NCBI GenBank assembly: GCA_030374805.1 | Contig: JARGSG010000203.1 | Span: forward strand, 558,001-622,000 | Length of the DNA stretch: 64,000 bases | Reading direction: 5' to 3' | DNA from: Gracilaria gracilis | Lineage: Eukaryota > Rhodophyta > Florideophyceae > Gracilariales > Gracilariaceae | Shown here: one piece after another, positions 10,631-20,700 of the stretch | Layout: every line of letters begins with the position of its first letter | Position numbering within the stretch: position 1 is the stretch's first letter | Notes under the pieces: generated by a model | What the model saw: the letters and a program-made list of their open reading frames with translations, nothing else | What the model was told of the DNA's origin: nothing | The model's database searches: none | Position numbers and translations under genes: made by a program

Positions 10631-12418
10631 TGGTATAACACAATAAAATAGAGAGTCCGAAGCGGACTTGAGACGGAAGCGGCGCCAACGTACAGCCGTG
10701 TGACTGTAATGAGTCCGAACGGGAAGAAGGACGGAAGCATTGGGCGGCCGAAGGGAGAGTAGACGGTCGGTATCACCAAGCGCGTACAGGTGCGCCCAAA
10801 AGGGTACGAACGGTCTAAGAAACCTTAGTAGAATTTACCGTGCGGTCTAGTGTGGGTGCAAACTAACGAAAAAGACGTTCGGCAGAAGATGCTTGTCGTT
10901 TACGATTGGGGCCTCGGCAGATCCGAGCTACAACTAAATATCGGGTCTGGGTCTCTTACTCACTACTGTACGATCGGTTTAATTTGCATTGTCACTACCC
11001 GACCTGCACACGTGTTCAACTTTTACGCTGTGCCATCCCGTCCGGCACCCGATTACCAAATTATACACGTGGCGGTGCCACTGCACCGGCCCACCGTGCA
11101 CAACCCCTTTGTACGTGAACGGCCAATCGGAGACCTTGCGCACCAACTCGGGCCCACTATACCACAGATCCCCCTCCTACACTTGCGCTCCACCCTCGGA
11201 GCGCCGCGTAGCGTCGCCAAGTCGGTACGCCTAAGCCCGCCCGGTTGAGAGAGCGCCATCGTATCCGTTCCGAAAATTTGCCCGAGAAGGGCGGGGTGAA
11301 GCCATGGCAAAATTTTTTGAACGTAGCGGCGAGAGAAGCTTGCGTACGAGTGGTAGAGCCCGAGCCGAACGGAAGGATGCGAGCTAGCACGTGGGAGGTA
11401 ATCAGAGACGCACCAAGCGTTTGCCCAAAGCGTGCGAGGCGGCCCATAGCGGCACAATCCACGCGGTGTCCTCCACGTACAATCGTCGCTCGCATTAGTC
11501 CGGTCGGAAACGTTCCATTCGACCCTTCGGGCGTCTATGGTGGTCACGATACGGAGCGCACCGAGAGGAGCTTACAAGCTGGGAGCTCCGCCGACGGCGA
11601 AGTGTCCGTGTGTCGCTAACCGTTCGGGAATACGCGACAAGTGCGTATCGAGTCCGTACAGTGAACAGGACGCCACAGTGTCCGCTTTAAAAATTTTGCC
11701 CGGAGAGGGCGGGGCGAAGCCATGCCCAATTATTTTAAGTTGACCGTAGGAGGTACTGTACGAATGGGCTCGTTGCGGGGCGCTCATCGTGTTACATACG
11801 AGCGGACATAGCGACAGATGCTGGTCGCAGCTGAGGCGTGCGGGTATCCAAATCGGCGCGTACGGTCCGTCACGAGGGAGAACGTCCGACGGGTGTCCGA
11901 ATCAGTGTGCACAGTACGTCTCGAAGGAGAACGTCTGGCGGGTGTCCAAATCAACGCGCACTGTACGTCTCGAAGGAGAACGTCCGGTGAGTGTCCGAAT
12001 CGACGCGCACAGTACGTTTCGAAGGAGAACTACCAGGGCGTGGTTCTTTAGCGGTCGGGAGCCCGTCGGTGCGACTACGTCCTGTCCGAAGTGAAAAGTT
12101 TCGTTCGTGAATGGACTGACGGTCGAAGGACGAGCATCGCTCATCATGACCGTACAGGCAACGAATGTTGGCAAAGGAAAGGCGCGAATGTAAGAATTGG
12201 GCGCGAAGAAATGACAAAGTGAGTGCAGCTTGTCCGGGGACCGCGGCGGAACGTCAGCTCTGGCTTCTCCAATAAAATTAAATTAGCACTGACATTTCGT
12301 CCGCGCAGTGCCTGTACGACGACGTAGGCGTCGTTGCCATTCCAAATGGTCGTTGATACCTCAAGTACTGCGTCGCCGCCCTAACCGCTCCCTATAAGAG
12401 CTCAGGCTGAGTGACGAC
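10631..12418. other. GC-rich non-coding region with internal repeats
   Basis: No frame with convincing protein character. It contains a diverged direct repeat of about 90 bp (near 11263-11350 and 11680-11770, sharing the AAATTTGCCCG...GGGCGGGG..GAAGCCATG core) and a 49-bp minisatellite. An AATAAA motif lies near 12270. It could be the leader or LTR of an unrecognised element whose coding part is the next ORF, but I found no second copy of it in the window. Confidence 0.5.
11832..12030 (+). repeat. 49-bp minisatellite, about four units
   Basis: Units with an exact 49-bp step: the AAC following GGGAG or GGAG falls at 11881, 11930, 11979 and 12028. Each unit carries a GTGTCC(G/A)AATC core, a CGCGCAC-like block, a GTACGT(C/T)TC block and GAAGGAGAACG. 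There are no unique spacers, so it is a plain tandem repeat. Confidence 0.85.
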
Positions 12419-13108
12419 ATGCCCGAATCGGTTCCCTCCGCATCTAACCCTACGCACGCAATGACGCCGAACCCGAGCGGCTCCGGCACACGATCGACAC
12501 CTTTCCGTTCGGTCCCGCTATCTGATCAGAAGTATGATCACCATTTCCGTCAGGGTTGCACCGCTCCTCGCCCGAGAGAGCAGGTCCCGTTATCCGTTTT
12601 GGAGTACGCCCGGAAGAGATTCCTCGATAGTAAGCGCTTCGCGTCGATTCTGACGGCATTACCGATGCGGGATATGGCGATCCGCAATCCGAAACGGACA
12701 AGCTTCGAAGCTTGGCAAGCTCGCTGGAACCACCTGCCTGGTGTGACCGGACGGAAAGGTGATGAGACCAACGGGCGGAGCGACATCTTATATCAGCGCT
12801 GCCCGGAGGAAAAGTTTTATCAGGACGCGTTGCAGCGCCTCTTTCAACGTTGCTCGTCCGATTCAGGCTTTCCCGAGAAGTACATGAATCCGCTTGGACT
12901 GGTGATGATCGAACCACCGTACGACAGGTTGTATTGGCTGGACCGTCAGCGGTGGGGAAGTAACGCCGCGAAGGAGGCGCGGATCCGGACGACCCACGGG
13001 TTCCTGTACGGTTGGCATAACGTCGAGTTCTTTGACGGCCCTACCCTACGAATGAAGGGAAGAGGTTTCGGTCCACGATTTGGGGCCAATATCTGTGGCT
13101 GTGTTTAG
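12419..13108 (+). CDS. unrecognised 229-residue protein
   Basis: Clean single frame from MPESVPSAS to a stop. The first 45 residues are Ser/Pro/Thr-rich and probably disordered. Residues 55-229 look folded, rich in aromatic and basic residues (YARKRFLDSKRFASILTAL, FEAWQARWNHLPG, YDRLYWLDRQRWG, THGFLYGWHNVEFFDGP). No signal peptide, membrane segment or known motif is visible. It could be the gag or an accessory ORF of an LTR element, given the surroundings, or an orphan host gene. The first ATG of the frame was chosen as start, about 25 bp after a CTATAAGAG that is too close to serve as a promoter for this ATG. Confidence 0.45.
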   Translation: MPESVPSASNPTHAMTPNPSGSGTRSTPFRSVPLSDQKYDHHFRQGCTAPRPREQVPLSVLEYARKRFLDSKRFASILTALPMRDMAIRNPKRTSFEAWQARWNHLPGVTGRKGDETNGRSDILYQRCPEEKFYQDALQRLFQRCSSDSGFPEKYMNPLGLVMIEPPYDRLYWLDRQRWGSNAAKEARIRTTHGFLYGWHNVEFFDGPTLRMKGRGFGPRFGANICGCV

Positions 13109-14266
13109 TTCTGGGATTTCCGAATGGAAAAGCACAACGCCAAATGTATGACATTTCGACCATCTGGCGATTTCTGAATTCACGCGTTCTATCCTGCATT
13201 TTGCTTGAGAACCGACAATAACACCACTTTGTTTCTTTTTAAACTATGAATTACTTCAGATGACTGGGAGGGTTCGCTATAGCCAAGTCTTAAGTTCCTG
13301 CTTTGTCCGTCAATCCCTACAACTTCTGGAAGTTTGTTACGTCACGATATGTTGCCTCTTTACCGCCCTTCCTCGGCGACGTCCAAGCGCTTGCCGTCGT
13401 CGACCGGGGGGTGTTTGGTAATTTTCCACGTGCTGCATGCGTCATGTGGACGTCATTTGGGGGACAGCCTTGCCAAGCGACGAGGGTGGTGACAAACCCA
13501 GGGGAACGAAATGAATGCCACGGGGCACCAGCCTGAATAGGAAAACACAAATAACGCAATATGGAACTCAACTGTGCTGATGCAAGGCGAAGTTACTGTA
13601 TTATGCTGCGAAGCACAAAAGACAACGTGTCGCGGCACGGGTGAATATCGATTAGAAATCCAACCGCGAAGCTTATGATGGCGGTAGAAGAAGGCAGAGA
13701 TACAAAAATCGCAAAGGCATTTACGTGGTTCGTGCTCACCTTAAAGTGACACGCAACAGCGCTTTAGTTGTGAAGGCGGGAGACCAAACTGCCTAAGGGA
13801 ACGAAAAGAAAGGAAAGTAGTTGATAGCATGGAGGCACGGATTTTGATAAAGGTTGGGGTGGTTGCTAAGGAAGAATATTGATGGGGACGAAGGGGAAGG
13901 AAGAAGAGTTGACTCAGTTTGGGGGTGAGTTCGTCGAGGGAAAGTGGTCTAACCGAGTTGAGTCAGCTGTGACGCTTCAACTCGGGGTTTGTATAGAGAA
14001 TTGAATTCATGCATACCCTCTTGAGTTGCATGCCGAGTAATACTTTTCGTTCAAATCCCTAACCTAGCTCACCTTGATTCCATACTACACCATGATGTTT
14101 GCATGTAATGCTTTGTTATGATTGCCCATGATTGGTGAATATTCTTCTCGTAAAATATTTCGTCGTGGTTTCCAATTGTGCTTATATCTCCACCCCTTTT
14201 TCTTCTTCTGTGGTTTGGTCGTCAGGCAAACTACGGAAAAAATCCGTCACGTCGGCTCAAAACTTT
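13109..14266. other. intergenic, no gene seen
   Basis: Short chance frames only; a pyrimidine-rich stretch near 14190-14210. The Gypsy LTR starts at its right edge. Confidence 0.5.
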
Positions 14267-15114
14267 TGTAGAGCAATTGCCCTTGGCAGGGACTGAGGGG
14301 GATGCCACTCATATATCCGTTGTTACTTTTGCCTGAACTTCCTACTATTATGAAGTCTTTTTGCCTATTTGGCCCGGATTAGGGATCCGCCTATGAAGGG
14401 TATGATGAACGTGACACGTGTGTGCCCGCGCCCGATTACCGGATGCGCAGTTGAAAGAGGGCCACGGAGGTCACGCGGGTAGTGTTGGCCGGCGTGCCGG
14501 GTACTTAGATGTCTTAGTTGATATTTGTCAGCCGTATATAAGTGGCGGCACTTGCCGCCACTGTACGGGAAGTAAACCTCAACGAGGCTTTGACTCTAGC
14601 TTGAGTTCCGCTTGCGCACGGTCTTCTGCCCAAATCCCGGGGAACACCGCCGCTTATCCAGAGAAGTTATCTACCTCCATCACTGAGAAGCACCGATCCG
14701 TCGTTATGGCCTTTTATTTATCATTTTTTCGTACACTCTTTCTGTTTTCCTGTCTTACGGCTTCGTTACACTTCCTCCTGTTGTACAGGTTTGCCCTTTT
14801 TGTCTCGGGATTATTCCCCGCTCTCAAGAGTCTGTGCTCCGCAGTGCAGCTCGTCTTGCTACCTTCTATCTCGCCCCTTTTGCTACAGGATACGCCACAC
14901 CCAGTGGATTTCATCCTTTTGCCACCCCGATTGCCACCCTCAACCTCCGTCTGTAAGTTAGGAAGAGGCCGCCCGGAGTTACGGCGGGCACGTGTCGGCC
15001 TCATCGGAGGGTTCTGTCACTGCTCTGCCCCAATAGGGAGCAAGGCTGAACACCTTGTGTGGGTAGCCGCGGCCGCGGTTTGTGTTCTTTCTTTCCCTTT
15101 CCGGCTTTGCCTCA
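14267..15114 (+). repeat. Gypsy 5' LTR (848 bp)
   Basis: Begins TGTAGAGCAATTGCC and ends CTTTGCCTCA. Contains a TATATAA box (14535-14541) immediately followed by a perfect inverted repeat GTGGCGGCA/TGCCGCCAC with a 2-base spacer. Matches 29815-30662. Confidence 0.95.
14535..14561 (+). promoter_or_regulatory. Gypsy LTR TATA box plus palindrome
   Basis: TATATAA is directly followed by a 9-bp inverted repeat (14542-14550 with 14553-14561). The 3' LTR keeps the same block unchanged at 30083-30109 although the LTRs have diverged, which suggests that the block mattered for transcription. Confidence 0.6.
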
Positions 15115-15118
15115 AAAG

Positions 15119-15131
15119 TGGTCTCCCGACC
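15119..15131 (+). promoter_or_regulatory. Gypsy primer-binding site
   Basis: TGGTCTCCCGACC lies 4 bp after the 5' LTR and would pair with a tRNA 3' end reading GGTCGGGAGACCA. The tRNA species cannot be named without the genome's tRNA set. Confidence 0.65.
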
Positions 15132-15266
15132 TAGAAACGGCTTTCTTGCCAACATTGGTTGTAGTGGAAACTGATGCTGGATCCCTCTGCATTGGGAGTA
15201 TCCACTTTGAACCATTACTGGAAGCGGTAATTGTTCGTTCAATTCACCCGATTGCTTCGGCAGACT

Positions 15267-16343
15267 ATGACATCTCGCCGTAACAACGGTCGCTCGAAGG
15301 CTGGGTCTGCAGCTGCCCCAATTACCGGACCACCAGAATCATCTGGACTGGCTCAGAGTCTCCCGCCGCTACCAAACGATGTTCTGAATGTCCCGGGTGA
15401 TAACGCCCAAGCACCGGCTTTCCGGGGTCCCCATACCAACAATGGAGCCCCACCGGCTCAAGGACCGGCTAATTTCGCGCAAGCGGCTGAAGCCATGTCG
15501 TCGAGGTCCGACGTGTATACTCTCCGTGAATTAGAGGCACAAGTGCACGTGATGCAGGACTCTCACGTGGCTTTGATTCACGACATTACGAAACTCCGGC
15601 AACGGCTTTACGAAGCCGATGTTCGGAATGTTTCGCAAGACGTCCGTGTCTTACCGTCTGATGTCAACCAGATCATGGAAGACCGAAAGGAATCGGCTGT
15701 CCTGCATGAGCAGGAAACTGATCGTTTAAACACCTTAGCGGCGCGTCTAGAAACGGTCGAGCACACCATCATCCACGATGCTGTGGCGCCCGGCGTGCCG
15801 GTTTCCGAAGGTTCTCGGAATTCGCACTGCTCCAAGGACCGCCATGCGGGAAAGAAGAGAAAGGTTAAATTGGAACCAGATTCGTCTCCTTCTTTATCCT
15901 CTGAGTCTGATGCCCGGGTCAGGGATTCGTCAACCGATTCTTCAGAAAGTGAGGACGAGCCCCCAGGCTCTCGTGCTACCCGCTCTCGGGCCACCGAGGC
16001 CACGCAAGGCGTTGCCCGAAGCCGTTCGAAAGGACGAAAGCACCTTGGTCTCAAGGAACTGAAGCCGAAGAATCTATTGTATCGGAAGTTGTTGTCGTAC
16101 CGATATTATCGGCTGGAAGACCCCAGTGGAGAAAGGACCCCTCGCGGGACGGGACGATTGAAAGACCACATTAAGCGGCTGGAGCTCACACTGAAGCCCA
16201 ATAAGTTCTCTTGGCAGGATCCAATCATGGTGTCGGACTTTCTCGCTCGATATGTTGGGGAAGCCAATGTACTTCGGATGTCTGAGGCGCAAGTCTACAT
16301 CGCACTATCTTACTTTTTAAAAGATATGGCCGAATGCCAGTAA
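15267..16343 (+). pseudogene. Gypsy gag, N-terminal part
   Basis: Frame starting MTSRRNNGRSKAG. The first about 90 residues are Pro/Ala-rich and disordered. Residues about 95-180 contain a heptad-like helix (LRELEAQVHVMQDSHVALIH and following) that would make a coiled coil; then comes a basic/Ser-rich linker with KKRKVK and a run of S/D/E. The frame continues into a helical capsid-like region. The nested Copia lies in the gag region just downstream. Fossil part. Confidence 0.7.
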
Positions 16344-16405
16344 TACTCGTTCCGCGGATCGTCTCGTGCCTCTGAAGGATGAGTGACCTCTCTTCCAGAG
16401 GCTGT

Positions 16406-16410
16406 GCAGT
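16406..16410 (+). repeat. target site duplication of nested Copia (left)
   Basis: GCAGT directly before the Copia 5' LTR; the matching copy follows the 3' LTR at 21329-21333. Confidence 0.9.
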
Positions 16411-16654
16411 TGTTAGAGTGTTAGCGACTGTTAGCATCGCACTAACTGATAGTCACGTACACTCGGGGTCTACCTGACACTAGTTAGCCCAACGGTCGCC
16501 CAGTATCCGTATATAAAGGCACGTCATTAGCCCAGGAGCTCCTTCCCGAGAGCTCCCGGGCAGACCTCTTGTGCCAACAGTATTGCTTGTGAACTCTCCC
16601 CTCCTACACTGCACTACGATGAACTTCGAGCATGTGGCCGAAGGGCATACGAAA
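16411..16654 (+). repeat. nested Copia 5' LTR (244 bp)
   Basis: Starts TGTTAGAGTGTTAGCG and ends CATACGAAA; its edge is fixed by the target duplication rather than by the usual CA. Contains TATATAAA at 16510-16517. The gag start codon at 16619 falls inside this LTR. Confidence 0.93.
16510..16517 (+). promoter_or_regulatory. nested Copia TATA box
   Basis: GTATATAAAGG about 109 bp upstream of the gag ATG at 16619; transcription would start around 16540. Present identically in the 3' LTR at 21184-21191. Confidence 0.65.
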
Positions 16655-17752
16655 GTTATGGGCCCAGGAGAGGATCTCTCTCCAAGCAACATACTTATCC
16701 CACCGAAACTCAGAGCCTATACGGACAAACTCCTATGGAGGGAGGCCGTATTCGATTGGGCTAACAATTTGCGAGCATGCGCCATCGGCGGCGACTCTCG
16801 CGCTAAGGGGGCCGCAGCAACTATGGGCATGACTCTATACAGATCATTGGAATTCTCTAAGAAAGAAGTCGTTAAGAAGGCCGTACGTTCCGGGGAGCTA
16901 ATTTTAACTCCACACGACGATGAAGAGAAGATCAATCAGGTCTTGGTCATAAAAGAGATTATTAATCTCGTCGCAAAGGATTCGTCAGTGGATCGGCTAC
17001 GTAGGGTTGTGCGTCTATATAAGCAAATTAACGCTTGTAAACGCAAGCAGAATGAGCCAATAGCCGAGTTTATCGAACGATTCGCAGGACCGGCACTACA
17101 ATATCTCAACTTGACGAATTCTGAGGATGCTTCTAGCGACAGTCAGAACTTCGGCATCATTTTACTCCTGAACGCGAAATTATCATCTCAAACGTTCAAC
17201 AATATTATAAGTAACCTGGTAACGTCCACCAAGAACAGGAACGTCGACAGAGTCGATTTTCTTCCGATGAGCATGCCTCGTATGAATACGATAAAGGAGC
17301 TCATGGAGATGGGAACATCAGGAAGATCCGATGAGGAATCAAAGGAAAAATGGACGGAATGTCTTAACGCGATTAAGGCTGCTCTCCGACAACGCCAAAC
17401 GAGGCATGACGATGAGTACGAGAACCATTCAATTGGCTTCCAGGATGCCGTAAGAGCCTTGGAAGAGGCAGGTCTGGAAGAAAAAGATCTACAACTGGTG
17501 CAAGATCAAGAGCTCAAACAGGAAAAGTCAACGAAAGCGTACCTTAACTCAACCAAGGACTTTAAGAAAGGTAGGAAACGCAAGCGTGACCAATATCCCA
17601 AGAGCGACAATGGATATGATAAACCGGATCCCGGCAACACCGCCAATGATAAAACTGAAGGCGTGAAGCAGGACAAACGGGATTGTCCTGATGAAAAACC
17701 TAAGCGGAGCTGGAAGCCCCGCAAAGAAGGGACTAAGCCTTTTCTTCGCTAA
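16619..17752 (+). CDS. gag: nested Copia gag
   Basis: 377 residues from MNFEHVAEGH; an ATG at 16571 in the same frame would add 16 residues, but 16619 is better placed relative to the TATA box. The body (about residues 40-280) is helical and capsid-like. The tail is lysine-rich (KKGRKRKRDQ...) and would bind RNA in place of a clear CCHC knuckle, which I do not see. The start lies in the LTR and the frame runs through the LTR-PBS junction, as in yeast Ty1. It ends where pol opens in the -1 frame, so pol is probably made by ribosomal frameshifting, a device common in this family; no textbook slippery heptamer is evident. Confidence 0.85.
   Translation: MNFEHVAEGHTKVMGPGEDLSPSNILIPPKLRAYTDKLLWREAVFDWANNLRACAIGGDSRAKGAAATMGMTLYRSLEFSKKEVVKKAVRSGELILTPHDDEEKINQVLVIKEIINLVAKDSSVDRLRRVVRLYKQINACKRKQNEPIAEFIERFAGPALQYLNLTNSEDASSDSQNFGIILLLNAKLSSQTFNNIISNLVTSTKNRNVDRVDFLPMSMPRMNTIKELMEMGTSGRSDEESKEKWTECLNAIKAALRQRQTRHDDEYENHSIGFQDAVRALEEAGLEEKDLQLVQDQELKQEKSTKAYLNSTKDFKKGRKRKRDQYPKSDNGYDKPDPGNTANDKTEGVKQDKRDCPDEKPKRSWKPRKEGTKPFLR
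16659..16673 (+). promoter_or_regulatory. nested Copia candidate primer-binding site
   Basis: TGGGCCCAGGAGAGG starts 4 bp after the LTR and has the TGG needed to pair with tRNA CCA. It lies inside the gag coding frame. No tRNA could be matched without the genome's tRNA set. Confidence 0.45.
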
Positions 17753-20700
17753 GGGATTCGGTTCCAGATCCGAATCCCATATTAGACGAGGGAAGTCCCC
17801 TGTCATCTGGAGGTATCACCGCGGCGATGCGCCTGTGCGAGGCGCTGGGGATCACCTTCGATCCTTATGAACCGAGGAGAAGATACCGGAGAGGTTGGGG
17901 GCATAATTGCGAAAACTCTAAGGAAGTCAAATGCTCGTGGACAATATCATTCCAAGATATACAGAACCAGAACACCGAAATTACGTTCGACCTGTTCGAC
18001 GATGATTCTCCTTTAACTATAGGACTGGATATCCAACGCCACAGCATCACTGACTTCTCCGGCCATCCCCCGACCATGTCTATCCACAGGGATATAGACA
18101 AGGAACCGCGTATAATCGAGCTATATATACGATCGACCTCTATTTATGATGCGAGAGCTCATGCAGTCATTACTCCAACAATGAACAGCCTGATGGCAGT
18201 TGCAGGAAGGGATATCCGTCCGAAAACGTTGGCTAAGCGCTTACACCGCCTAACACATGCCCCTCCGGACGAGATCATAGATCTCTGCAGAAGAGCAGGA
18301 CAGAGCTCCAAAGAATTGGAGGATGAAGTGAGAAAGCTCAGCAAAGACTGCACGATATGCGCGCAATCGGGACTACCTGTTCCATCCAAGAAGATCTCTA
18401 TTAATCACGTGAACCAAGCGTTCAACGTAGAAATACAGAGTGACTTCATGTTCTGTGTGATGAGGGAAACACGCTACGCCACCCTACACATCGTTGACTG
18501 TGGTACGGGATACTCCGAAGGGACAATTATGTCCGACAGGGAGGCAAAGAGTATCACCGCAGCGATAGAGGTGGAATGGATAAACCGCCACGGATCACCA
18601 GATGCTCTGTCAGCTGACGATGAATTCAACAGCCGAGAAGTCAAAAGGTTCCTCTCTGGGAGGAACATCCAATTCAAAGCCCGACCGGTGAGGCGTCACA
18701 ACAAGACCGGAATCGTAGAACGAAAAAACGGCGTGGTAAAGCGCATCCTTGAGAAGCTACAATTGGATAACACTTCGGCAGCCGACAGAACGATTCTGTC
18801 TAGAGCAATTCATCTTTCGAATTGTTTTACTGGATCAAAGGTCCTGAGCTCCTTTGAACTAGCGAAGGGTTACGCCCCTTCGATCCTAGGGGCACCACGG
18901 CGCATCGTCTCGGAGGAGCTACTTGACGCCTACACCCAACAGGCTGCCACAAGGGCACTCCAAAGGGCGCTTAAAGCACGGAACCATACCGGGCTCTCTC
19001 AGATGTCTATAAAACCGGGAGATGAGGTCCTCTTCTTCTTCAGAACGACGGCGAACAATATACCGGACGAGTGGCGATCAGCCTCCGTCGTTCGAACGCA
19101 CGCGCATTACGTCGAAATCAGGAGGAAAGAGCGAGGACCAATCTCTAGAGTGGCGTACGAAGACCTGAGATTACGGCCTAACTCATCGCTCGCGCGTGAA
19201 CTAAGTGAAGGCCTGATGGAGGACTTCATCGACCTTACGCTGACCCCAGATTCCGACAGCGACCACGAGATCTCAATTGAGACCACTGGCGCGCTCATGG
19301 CGTTTAATGAAGAGCTTGTTGAGAAGGACATGGGATCCTACACTCAAGAGCTGGTTCAAACCCCACAGATGAGCGGGACTCGCGACCTCGTATCTGACGA
19401 ACAAAAGGTCCTCCTCGGAATGCAGAAGGTCATTGGTACACGCCAGGTATCCGCACATGAAGTGGAGTTCGCACCACCATGGATACTCAAGAAGGCTGTG
19501 CACAAAGAACGCGACGACAATTGGACGAACGCGTACGAAGAGATCCGGGAGTCTGAAATCCCGAGAGATGCAAACATAATCTCATCTCACACCGTCTATA
19601 AGGTGAAGGAAGATGAAGACGGGCATCGCAAGTTGAAAGCGCGTTTAGTCACTCACGGGAATCGCGATGACCTCAAGGACGAAATCCGAAAGGACTGTTC
19701 CAATGCGGATATGACGGTGGTCCGGCTGCTTCTGAGCGTCTCGTTATGTCTCGGATTCAATCTTGGAGTAGCCGATATCAAAGGAGCTTTCCTTCAGAGT
19801 GGACCTATTCAAAGAGATATCTACGTCAGGCCCGCCCGTGAATTTCGCACCAAGAAAGGTATACTATGGAAGCTTAGCAAGCTACCATACGGGATCGTAG
19901 AAGCTGGAAGGCAATGGGCGAAAAGGATTGAAACCTGGATGCTCGGAGAAATGAACTTGGCACGCATCTACGGAATCAATCAGCTATTTGTAGACCGGGA
20001 CCAAAGCGGCAACATAACCCTCTTGATCGCTAAAATCGTCGATGACCTCTTCGTAGCCGGGACGCAGCAGACCATATCCTACTTCATGCGTAGTCTTCAG
20101 ACCGAATTTGAAGTCGGGAAGATACGCACAGGATCGAAGATCACGTTCGCAGGTTGTGATATTCTTATCGATGATGAACACAACATTACGTTGTCAATGT
20201 CACCCAATATAGACCGCCTTGTTGCGCTCGAGGTATCTAGGAGTAGGAGACGTCAACGAGAAGAACGCGCAACTGATCAAGAGATCCGGAGCTACAGGTC
20301 ACTCGCTGGAACTCTCATGTATTTGGGATCGGGAGTCCTTCCTCAGGCATCTTTTGTTACATCACGGATGCAGCAGCAGCTGGGCAACCTGAGGGTTAAA
20401 CATTTGGTTGACGCTAACGCAATGCTGCAGGAAGTAAGGAACATGAATCCTATCATCAAGTACATAGCTCCAATCGGAGTTACATCCGCCACACTGGTAA
20501 GCTTCTCGGATGCTTCACATGGGACGAATGATCAGGCCTATGGACAGACGGGAGTCATAAGCGGCATCAAATTCATTAGTGGATTCGAGAACGACGTCAT
20601 CTTTCATCCAATACATTGGACCAGTTCAAAGCAACGCCGTGTGACCTATTCATTCTTCGGAGCCGAGATCTTGGCGTGCGCGGAAGCCGAAGATCGCGGA

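Noticed and set aside
10850-11787. Several overlapping open frames of 70-160 codons on both strands in GC-rich DNA
   Set aside because: They overlap one another in all frames, have composition that follows the GC-rich repeats, and show no motif; high GC alone gives such open frames.
11832-12030. Possible CRISPR-like array
   Set aside because: Units are contiguous 49-bp tandem repeats with no unique spacers, in a eukaryotic element-rich region.
14418-15134. 238-residue hydrophobic frame, repeated at 29966-30682
   Set aside because: Both lie inside the Gypsy LTRs and are chance frames of the LTR sequence; membrane-like character comes from T-rich DNA.
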